Below are positions 23,601 to 35,600 of a DNA stretch of 64,000 bases, one piece after another (the first letter of the stretch is position 1; each line of letters begins with the position of its first letter). The position numbers and the translations under genes are program-made. Where the stretch lies: the NCBI RefSeq assembly GCF_002775205.1, contig NC_036460.1, positions 2,176,056 through 2,240,055 of the forward strand, in the 5' to 3' direction. The stretch comes from Xiphophorus maculatus (taxonomy: Eukaryota; Chordata; Actinopteri; Cyprinodontiformes; Poeciliidae). The notes beneath the pieces were generated by a model. It saw only the letters and a program-made list of their open reading frames with translations, was not told the origin of the DNA and made no database searches.

Positions 23601-26600
23601 AACAAACCTGCTGTCTGATTTTTCATTTAATAACTTAAGCCTTTTTTATACTATATTAGAAACACATTAAAATATGGATATAAACAAACAATTCAGTTCA
23701 TTTTTTAATTAAGAAAATAACATTTTAGTGCCTAAAAGCCAATAAGGTTGAACCAGATGAAGCTGAAACTGCCACTGGAGTTTTGGGTAAAACATATTTA
23801 CAGACAAACTGTTTTTATCTTAATTGAAAACTGTATGTATATTTTTTTACAATTTGGCTTAATTACTACTCTGAGTGTGCTGTTTGTTCAGCAAATGTCC
23901 TTTTTTGAGTCTTTGTACTCCAGTTAATGTTTAATTGATTACTAAATTGCTTTTCGATTATTTCAATAATCAATTAATCGTGATTAATCGCTTCAGCCCA
24001 AATAAATTTCACATTTATAACTACATTATTGATCATGCATTAATGTCAGCTGGGGAAATAAATTATTCCTACTGATCTTGGAATCCTGGGTTTGGTTTTC
24101 TGCAGATGCTTTTTTATATTTTCAGGCTTTTTGTTTGGTTTTTGTTTCTGGTGAATAAGGAGCTTAGCTGGTTACAAAAAGTACAAATACTTTTATCATT
24201 CTCGGTTTTCTTTCTCTCAGTGTTTCAGGTCGGCCATCTTGAGGTTTTTGGAAACTTTAAACATAAATAAAGTTTGTGCTTTGTGTCCGGCCTTTGTGGA
24301 TTGTGTGTTTCCTCTGTGTTTTCTCCGCTGTTCCCTCGTTTGTCTCCAAGGTCCTCCGTACCTCTCAGTTTTCCATCAGCCCAAAGGAAACTGAGCTCTT
24401 TCCCAGTGTCGGTCTGTCTCTGTGGGCCTGGCAGTTGTCTAGACACCCTGCATGGTTCCGAAACAAACATGGTTCCAAGCTAGATGACCAGTTTCAGCAC
24501 TAAATGTAGTATTTCCAAAAGTATTTTTCATTTTTACATTCAGTTTGTCTTTATTCAGGCCAGAGCTCTTCAGCCTGGGGGTTGCAGAGGGATTGTGAGA
24601 TTTCTGACTAATTGTTGTTTTTAAAAAATTTTATTGCCTATTATGAAATAATAGCATTTGTTTAGTGAATGCTTGATCAACAGCAGCTACAAATACTGCG
24701 CTTTTAACATCAATACAGTGTGGAGCTAATCAGTCGATTCATTTTTCTGATTAAGTTGGTTTTAATTATTATTATATTAAATGCAAAATGTTTATATTTT
24801 TTGAAGTCTTGGTGTAAGTGCTGTTGATAAATTAGTTGACAAGTATTTCAGTAATCCGTTACTCGTTTCAGCCCTAATAGTATTTCTGTTACATAATTAA
24901 CCATCCTTGCCATCTGTAGCATTTAAGTCTCTGCCAGCCTTTGATTCTCCATCATTTCTCTACATTTCCTGATTTATTTCTTGTTTCGTTTTCGCCGTAG
25001 TGCTTCCTGCCGAGACTCCGTCCCACTGGATCCTTTTGCTGTTTGAAAGTTTCTGTTGTTTGCTTTCAGTGGAAAAGTTCAACATTATCACACAGAAAGA
25101 AAAGACAAGCTTTTAAGCAAAAGAAAATCTAAGATAACGTTTCATCTAGTCACAGCTCTGGTTATGGAGACAGAAAAACCAATAGCGTTTAAAGGTTTGT
25201 TAACACTTTATTGGCACAACACAGGCTGTAGGATACAGAGGAAAATCTCTTCTACAAATATGAGAAATAAATGTTTTTATTTCTTAAAGTTGTATTCTTT
25301 AGATCCAATTTTAAATGCATCATGAAACCGATATAAGTCCTTCTCTGTATCAGGATAATTTAGCTGGAGGATTTTATTTTACAAAATAAATACATCAATT
25401 ATTTTTCGCACGTTTTTATTGCACCTGAAAAATATTTTCCTTTTTCTGCTCTCCGCTCTGTGTTGCTTTAATTTCTAAATAACGCACTGCAAAAACACAA
25501 GATCTTACAAAGCATTTTTATCTAGTATCTGGTGCAAATATTTATTAAACCTACAATAGGAAAAAACTCGTTTCAAATAATGTTTCAACAAAGCTTGATT
25601 AAAGTAAATAATTCCTTAATATTGATATAGATAACTAGTTCCATTGTTCTTTTTTCCAAGACATTTTCCCCATGTTATAAGTCAAATAATCTGTTTAAAA
25701 CTAATACTTTTTAAAATCAACATTTAAGAATTACTGATTTAAAACAAGCTCCTACCTTACTGAAAAATTACTTGTAAGTTTTGTCCTATTTAAAGTGGAC
25801 TAAGATATTTCAAATAAAAACTAAACATAAATACTTGGTAATATTTTGTGTTTGCAGTTCAGTTTCATCAGAAATGCAGACTAAAGGAAAAAACAAGTTT
25901 TTATAAATCAGGATTTGTGTCGGTTCCCTCCCAGTGAAAACAAACAGCTTTCAGAAATTGATTTTGCTCCATTGATCTGTTTCCTGTCAGGTCAGTGTGC
26001 ATGAGATTCCATTCACTGCTGTTTCACCGAATAACATAAAGAACAAACTAACTTCAGACTATATCACAATAATTGGCTGAAAGTCAGAAATGAAGTGATT
26101 TCATCAGGCATCGTTTTTTTAAGCTCATTGTTTATTTTATTGTCAGTTGTAAGTGGAGGAGGTGTGAAAGCATGAAACAGGACCAGCTGCTTAGAAACAA
26201 AATTTACTTTGTTTTTTGTTTTTAACTAAAAAAGTCCGCGTAGGCCTTCTTTTAGTATTGTAGTTCGACCGCCATCCAGCAGAGGGCGCCGCTGGTCATT
26301 CTTAAGCGGAGACCTTGAGACCGAATAAAAGATGGCGGCAGAGATATCTCAAAACGGTGAGGAGAAACGGTCCAAACAGAATCCGATGTGGGCTGGAAAA
26401 TCCACGTTAAAAGGTTCCGTTTAAAAATATAAACACTCAGCAAACTACGTAACTTATTGCCGTAACAGGAATCATCCGGAAGAGCTACATGTAGCATGTA
26501 GCATGATGAAAACAACATGGCGGCAATTAGCAAGGTAGAGTTTGTCATGAGCAAAGTTTTACATCAAAATACTTTAAGTGTGGAAATAATTAAAATAAAT

Positions 26601-29600
26601 CGTTAGTGGTAGTTACAGACATGCAGACAAAGATTTAAAAACGCTTAGTGGGTTTGAGGGGGAAAATTTATGCTGAAATCTAAACATTTTCTACCAAGAC
26701 TGAACCCGCAGCGTTACTTCTCCGGTATGAACTCGATGGTGCAGTCGAGGTTTGCTGCTGTGGACCCGTCCTTGTACGCGAACAGGAAATACATGACCTT
26801 CCTCACTTTCGCCAGCTCCGCGATCCTTTCCCCGAACTCCTGCATGTCGGCCTCCAGACACTTGAGCGGCGAATCCTCCGGGTCCTCGGCGTTTCTCCAG
26901 AACGTCCCGATCGGTTCCAGGAGCTGGCGGGTCATCAGGTTGGTGAGGTCCGGGGTCCAGTGTTGGGAGATGCCGGTGATGGTGACTCTGCCGTGGCCCG
27001 ACAGGGAGAAGTACCAGCGGGAGAAGCTGAGCTCCTGCAGGGGGAAGTCGAGGCGGTGCACGGCCTCATGGGGGAGCAGCAGCCGCTCGCCGTCCTGACG
27101 CTTCTGGCCGGTTTTCTGCAGGGATGAGACGCGACGACGCATCATCTGCAGAGAAAATGGAGAGAGAGGAGCAAGAAATGCAAACATTTAAACTATTTAC
27201 AACATTTTCTAAAGTGAAAACCACAAGATCTTACCAACTATTTTTGTCCAGCTTCTTGTAAAAATATTTCATTCTTGAAATAGGACAAAAAAAACTTACA
27301 AGCAAGATATAGGAGCTTGTTTTAGTTAATAATTGCTTAGTATTGATAAAAAATAACCAGCTATACTGTCAAATTTATTCTAAGTAAAACAATCTGCCAT
27401 TGCAACTAGAACGTTTTATAAAAATATTAAGAAATTATTGACTTTAAACACACTCCTTTATCCTGCTGAAGAGTAAATGAATTTAGTCTCATTTAAGTGG
27501 ACAAAGATGTTTGCACCAGAAACTAAACAAAAATACTTGGTAAGATTTTGTGTTTCAGTGTGGAAGACATCAACTCCCCAGGTTTTTTTTCTCTTTTAGT
27601 TTTTTTTTTCTTCTTGGATTAATCTACAAAAGAAAATCTAACAAAATTTCAACATTTCAAACTCAGAAGTGTCCCAGTTCTTGTCTAGAAAGGTTTCTTT
27701 AGCAGGAATTTACTTCGCTCACGACAAACTCCACCACTAACACATAATCTTACCACGTGCTTTTTGTTTCTTCTGCAAACTAACTTGCACACAGCTTTTC
27801 AGAAAGATACAGGAGCTTGTTTTAAGTTTCTTTTAAATTAATTCCTTAACATCACCAGAAAATGTGTCACTGGCAGATTATTTAACTTATAACAAGATAT
27901 TTTTCCCATGTTATGAGTGAAATAATCTGCCAGAGGAACTAGAACTTTTTCATCAATATTAAGGAATTATTGAGATCAAGCTCCTATATCTTGTTAAAAC
28001 GTTACTTGTAAGTTAGTTTTGCCTTATTTAAAGTGCACTAAAATATTTTCACAAGTAGTTGGGCAAAAAAATAAAATAAAATAAAGATTTAGTGTTTTTG
28101 CAGTGTACCAGGAAAAACTCTCGATAGAAAATCGAAAAAGTCACAGTTGCATCAAAAGAAAATCTAAAAAATGTTTTTTTGTTTGCAAAATAAATGTTTT
28201 GCAAACATCAGTCGCCTCTAAAGATGATATTTTTGAGTACTTTTTGCTGAAGCTGTCAGAAAGTGAGAACCTCACCTCCGTCAGTTCGGTGTCTTCCTTA
28301 AACTCGAGCACCAACTTGTCAGAGGAAGATTTATCCGCGTCCATGTCCGCCTTGGATCGTATTCCCAGGTTCAGGAGAGGAACAATGCCAGCCTGTGTGG
28401 AGGGATGCAGTGATGGATGCAGCTGAGTTTTTCCCTCCCTCCTCCTCTTTTCATAGACTCGTTCTGCTCCTCCCTTCCCTCAAACTGTTTCCGTCATGGT
28501 GGACCAGTTTCTCTCTCTGGCCCTCCTCCTCATCCCGCCTCATCCTGCCCACAGGGAAGTTCAGTTGGGACGTATCGACTGTCATGAATGGATGGAGAAG
28601 AGTAGCAGGACAGGAGATCGACCCAAACACATTATTGTTCCGACTGTATTCCAGTCCCTCAGTTAAATTTAGAAAATAGACACAATTTTCCACTCAAACT
28701 TTGAGCTAAAAGTGATTAAATCTTCCTAGAAATCAGATTCTCCCAGGTTTCAATGATAAAGAAAGCTGTGGGTAATTTCTGTTTTATTATTATTATGTAA
28801 TGTTTTTTTTTAAGGTGTTAACTTGGTGAGTGATGTTTGGAGATGCTAGGCAACTGGGATGTTGATGACGTCCAAGTGGGAACGCTGAGAGTTTCCTGAG
28901 GGATTCTGGGAGCGCCGCTCGTCTCGGCTCGGTGGATCTGGCGTTTATTTTTAGCTCAGGTTGGACTTACATCAACGTTGACGTGATGTCAGCGGGGACG
29001 CAAGATGTGGAAGAACGGCTTTCCCTTGGTGGAAAAACTCTGAGCTGTTGGTTTTTACCAAAGGGGGAAAGAGTAACCAAAAATTAGACCCAAGAAAGAG
29101 CAGCACCACTTCAACGTATTTTTACTGAAGTATAAAGTAAATAGTAGCCGTCCGAGAAATTACTCAAGAGTAAAAAAATCTTTGGTAAAAAGTCTATTTA
29201 AGTACTAAGTAATTGATCAAATTATCAATCAACTAATATTTAAAAATTACATCATCAGACGGGCCAAAATGTAAAGTTAAGTGGAATTTTTTTTATTTTA
29301 AGGACCAAAATGGCAATAATTTTTATACATAACAAAAAATAAAATCAGGCAAAATAAAATTGTTTCCACATCAGTTTCTTTGAACAAAAACTTATGAAAC
29401 TTTAAAACTGCAGCTGTGTGTCTGAGTCTGGTGAAGTTTTGGTTCAAACATGTTTGTTTCTCATTCAGTGGATAGAAAATCCAGAAATTCTGCTCAAGAG
29501 AAGAAATACTTCATGATAAAATTACTGAAAAGTAAAAAGTACAGCATAGTAAAAAAAAAACTCCTAAAAGTACATTTTTAAAAAGTTACTCAAGTAACTG

Positions 29601-32600
29601 TAACTAGTTACTAGCAACTCTGTTTTTTACAAAGAAAAAAAAATCATCCATCTGTCTAAACGTTTCAGTTGGGAGATTAATCAATTTTTATTTTTTAAAG
29701 ATTTAATTTGAGAAAAATCTGCATTTTTTTCAACCAATGCACTTTTTGTTCCCATATTTCAGTGACGTCAGCCATTTTGCTTGACGAGTGTTTTTACAGC
29801 TTGTAAAAACCTTTGAATTCAGATCAACTCCCAGAAGGGATGATAGAAACATAAATGAGATTTAGAAAATATTTTCTGTCATTTGTAATTTCCTTTTAAG
29901 TAAAGAAAGCGAGGAAAAGTGGCAGCAATTAGGAAACGCCTGAACTGAAGTCTGCTGAGTTTATCATACAGACTACTGCTGACTCCAAATCTAAGAACTA
30001 ACAGTTGTAAACGGCATAATGGAGAAGCATTGTTGTGATGACTTCCTGAAAGCCGAGTCTCAGAAAGAGCAGGAAGAAACACATTCCCAATTTCAAGGCG
30101 TCAAATTTCTTTTTTAAGTTATATTTCATTTTTATAGCAACTGAATGTGACGTAATTTCTTAATTGTGTTATAAAATTGCATTATGTGCTTGGAAAATAC
30201 ATTCTCCCGCTTTAAAATGGGAAATTAAATCTGGTATTAGAAAAGTCGGATGTTGTTTTTAAGCCTCCTCTACTGGACCTTTTGTTCGGTTTTTAGTTAA
30301 ATTGGGATGACCAGCGGCGCCCTCTGCTGGAGGGTGGCAAAACTACAACGCTAAAATGCGGTCTGAAAGCGGACGTTACTAGTTAATCTATGGGAACTAA
30401 CTTTAATCTAATAAACCATTAATGATAAGTCGATAAATTGTGTGCATCTCTTGTACTCGGTGATATTTATGTTTTATTCTCTTTTTCAGGTGATTCCGGA
30501 CTGGAAGGATCAGGAATGGAACCAAGAGAAACCGGAAACGTACGCCGGGATCTTTCACTTCCAGTTCTGGCGGTTCGGTCAGTGGGTCGACGTGGTGATC
30601 GATGACCGGCTGCCCACGGTGAACGGAGAGCTGGTGTACTGCCACTCCAACGACAGGGACGAGTTCTGGAGCGCGCTGGTGGAGAAAGCCTACGCCAAGT
30701 GAGCCGTTGGTCATTTTTTACTTCCTAGTTTGTGTTTTCAACGTCTTTGTCCTCTTTCTTCTTCGCCTGACTTTTCTTCTTCGGGCTTCTTTTATGACCT
30801 GTCGCCTAGCAACGGTGACGGCGCTATAGACAGGCCGATAAAAATGAAGATTAAGATCTTAGGCCTTTTTTTAAAAGTATGTACTGGATTGTTTTTAATT
30901 GATCAAAATGAATACATTTAATTAGTTGGGCTGCAACTACAGATTATTGTAGGAATTGTTTATTCTATTCTGACAATCGGATAAAATCGGATATATTCTG
31001 CCAATTTTTCATTTAACCATTTAAACTTTTTATACAATATTAGTAATACATTATAATATGCAAATAAATAAATAATTCCATTCTTTTAAAAGGAAAATAA
31101 GCATTTTATTACCTAAAATAACATGTCTTTCCGTTGGTGAACCTTCGATCATTTGTTGCAAAGGTTGCATCTGCAGCTACAAAATATATATTTTTGATTA
31201 AATAATTAATAATTGGATTACAAAAGGTGGTTAATAGAAGATTTGATTTACAGAATTTGGACTTGGTGAAGTTGAAACTATGCAACTTGAGTTCTAGATA
31301 GAAAATATTTACAAACAAAAGTTGTTTTTTTATCTTAAACGCTGATATTTCTTGTACAGTTTTGACTGAAGTATTATTTTAAATGTATTATTCTATTTTT
31401 TTTTAGTCTGTATACTAGAGTTATCGATTTATTGATTACTGAATAAGTTGACGATTATTTCTGTAATTGATTAATCAGAGTGAATCTGATTAATCAATCA
31501 ATCAATCAAATTTTATTTGTAGAGCACATTTCAGCAGCAAGGCATTTCAAAGTGCTTTACATAGAATCAACAATCAAAACATGACATTAAGTCAATTAAA
31601 TTTGTAATTGATTACATTTCAAATACAATCCTAAACAGGTGGGCTTTTAGTCGAGGTTTAAAGGAAGTCAGTGTTTCAGCTGTTTTACAGTTTTCTGGAA
31701 GTTTGTTCCAGATTTGTGGTGCATAAAAGCACCACAAATCCCCAGAACCAAACCTCATTTGGTTCTGGGGATGCAGAGCAGAACCAGAACCAGAACCTGA
31801 GAGGTCTGGAAGGTTGATACAGCAACAGCAGATCTTTAATGTATTGTGGTGCTAAGCCGTTCAGTGATTTATAAACTAACAACAGTATTTTAAAGTCTAT
31901 TCTTTGAGCTACAGGGAGCCAGTGGAGGGACTTTAAAACTGGTGTTATGTGCTCTATCTTCCTGGTTTTAGTCAGAACGCCAGCAGCAGCATCTGGATCA
32001 GCTGCAGCTGCTTGATTGATTTGTTGGACAGACCTGTGAAGACGCTGTTGCAATAATCAATACGACTGAAGATAAATGAATGGATGAGTTTCTCTAGATC
32101 TGGCTGAGACATTAGTCCTTTAATCCTGGAAATGTTCTTCAGGTGATAGAAGGCCGACTTTGTGACTGTCGGCCTTGTGAATAATCAGTTATTCTGATTA
32201 ATCGACTCAGCCTTCCTTACAAGTTATAGTTTCTTCCCTGTTTGTGTGTTTAGGCTGTGTGGGTGCTATGAGGCTCTGGACGGGGGCAACACCGCCGACG
32301 CCCTGGTGGATTTCACCGGCGGCGTCTCTGAGCCGGTGGATTTGACGAAGGACGAGATAAAAGAAGAAGAGGAGAAACACGCCAATCTGTTTGAAAGAGT
32401 CCTGAAGGTTCACGACAGAGGAGGCCTCATCAGCTGCTCCATCCGGGTGAGAGAGACGAAGGAAACCCGGAACGTCTGAAACTATTTAGGAAACAAAACT
32501 GATAAGGACTGGTTGTCGCTCCAGGCGGTTTCTGCAGAGGACATGGAGGCCAAGCTCGCCTGCGGCCTGGTGAAGGGCCACGCGTACGCGGTGACCGACG

Positions 32601-35600
32601 TCCGCAGGGTGAGGCTCGGCCACGGCCTGCTGGCCTTCTTCAAGTCGGATAAACTCGGCATGATCCGCATGAGGAACCCCTGGGGCCAGAGGGAGTGGAA
32701 CGGACCCTGGAGCGACAGGTCAGCAAACGCACCGTCACTCCAGACTCAGTAAAAATACTGAACATTTTTTTATTTATGTGAAGATGTGAAGTTAGAATCT
32801 TGTTAAAAAATGAGACATAGTTTCTGTTTGTAGACGAGCACTGCAAAAACACAAAATCTTGCCGAGTAATTATTGTCTAGTTTCTGGTGCAAATATCTGA
32901 GTGCCTTTGAAATAAGACAAAACTAACTTACAAGTAACTTTGCAGCAAGATATAGGAGCTTGTTTTAGGTCAATAATTTTATGATAGTGATGAAAAAAAT
33001 ATTTGTTATATTGGCAAATTATTTAACTTATAACAAGACATTTTTCCCGTCTAGTAAGTGAAATAATCTGAGTGGAACTAGAACTTTCTCGTCAATTTAA
33101 ATAAATTATTGACCTTAGACAAGCTCCTATATCTTCCTGAAAAGTTACTCAGGAAGATAGTAACTTCCTGAGTTAGTTTTGTCTTATTTCAAGTGCATAA
33201 AGATATTTACTAATAAAATTACTTGGTAATATTTTATGTTTTCGCAGTGCAGAATACACCAGATTTGAACTGTTGCTTTTAATCCTTGAAAGTGCTTGAA
33301 TTTCAGCGAGGTTTGGGAGAATCCTTGATTTCTGTATAAAGCCCTTAAAAGTGCTGGATGTTCAAACTGCACAGTTTGGAAATAAACTGCAATCTAACGT
33401 TTGATTAAAGCCTAAATGAGCAAAATGCTGTTTGCAGCTGAAACCAGACATTTAAATATAATGAAAATATAAGTACAGATTTTTTTTTCTCACTCTCTGA
33501 AGTCAAATCAGACTAATAGTTTCTTTTTTTAGGTTAGTTAGAATTACTAAAATTATTCATATTTGCTAAATGCCAAAAAATGTGACGAGAGATTTTTTTT
33601 AGTAACCTTCTCAGCCCAGTCTGGCGTGAGAGACATTTCAAAAATACAGTTTTGTTATATTTTAGGTGCTGTAGAATATAATAAAACATTATTAACAACA
33701 GTAATAAATTATATTCTATAATAGTGAATTACAACTGAATTTCAGTTCATTTGTATTGTTTTCATCTCCAATCTCCCGTCACATGTGAAAACTTGCATAT
33801 TAAATAACTGCAGCTGTTCTATGGTTGTTTTCATTGGACGTAGCGTCACAGATAAATATTGAGGTGATCCTTATAAACATTAGTTTTGCTGTGTTTCAGC
33901 TCTGAAGAGTGGAAGCGGGTCAGTAAGAGTGAGAGGGAGAGGATGGGCCTCACTGTGCAGGATGACGGCGAGTTCTGGTGAGTTTCAGCGCAGCGCCGCC
34001 CCCTGCTGGCCACGCAAAGCTACAGCATCACTGCTTCGAAGCGTGGCTGCAGCTAACGATTGCTTTAGTAATCGATTATTCTGACAATCAGATGAAAATT
34101 TGAACACTTATGCCCTTTTTATACAATATTAGAAATACATTAAAATATGCAAATAAAGAAACAATACAGTTTCTTTTTAAAATAAGAAAATAAACTTTTT
34201 ATTGCATAAAATGCAGCATTTCTTTAGTGAACGCTTCATCACTTGTAGCAAATGAATTTGAACCAGGTGAAGCTAAAACTATTAATTGGATTAAAAAAAA
34301 AATCTGGACATTTTATTTACTGTTAATATAACTTCTTCAGCTTTTTTAATGCAATATTAGAACTAAATTAAAATATTCAAATAAACAAATACTTCAATTC
34401 CTTTTTTAAATAAGAAAACTAATGTGTTATTGGCTAAAATGCAATAATATAGTATTCCTTTAGTGAATTTGAACCAGAAAAAGTTTTGGCTAAAACATAT
34501 TTACAGGCAAAGGTGATTTTATTTTAAATGTAAAATGTAGATACATATATTTTGTACAGTTTTAGATTAATTATTGCTCTGAATATGTTGTAATTTTGAT
34601 CAAATGTCCTTTTTTTCAGTCTATATTTCCCACTTAGTGACTAATCGATTACTAAATTAGTTGGTTATTTCAATAACTGATTCATCACAATTAATCTAAT
34701 AATTTTTTTTCAGCCCTTCTTAACAGTTTATTTCAACTTAAACTCTCTTTCCTTATTTTATTCTTTCTTTTCTCTTATCTCTTCATCTCCTAATTTCTTT
34801 GTTTTTGTCCTCAGGATGTCGTTTGATGATTTCCTCGCTAACTTCACTGACCTCATCCTCTGCCGTCTCATCAACACATCCCATCTGAGTTTACATAAGA
34901 CCTGGGAGGAGGCCGTGATGCGGGGCTCTTGGCGTCGCCATGACGACCCGCTTCACAACCGTGCCGGAGGCTGCAGCAACAACAAGCTGTCCTTCCTTCA
35001 GAACCCGCAGGTCTTTGGTTTCACACGGCAGCAGCTCTTCATGCTGAAATATGATGAGGATTTTTTCTTTTGTTTTGTTTTTTGCGTCATTCACATTATT
35101 CAACTAATTAAATATTTTTTCCTGAAATCCATTTATTTGTTTTTTTATGGTCAGTCTTTCTACTCAATTATGATTTTTTTCCTCTGAAATCAATTTTGGT
35201 TTTTTGCATTCATATTACTGAATTACGAGTTTCGTCTGTTTTGGGGGTTTTATGATCATTTGTTTAACTCAATTACAATATTTATTTTGCTGGAATTATA
35301 ATGTTGTTGTTTTTTATGGTTATTCATACTACTGATTTTGGATTTCTGTGCTAAAACCAGATTTTCTTTAAATTTTCCCTGATCATTCATATTACTCACT
35401 GATGAGTTTTCCCTCCTGAAATCCAACATAGTCATACATTCTACAGAATTACAAGTTTGTTAGTTTTTTTTGTTGAAATCCCATTTTTATTTCTTTGCCT
35501 GTCATTTATACTACTCAATTGTTTTGTTGTTGTTTTTTTCCCTCAGCTGAAATCCATTATTTTTCGTGTGTGTTGTCGTTCATCCTGTTAATTAAATTGA

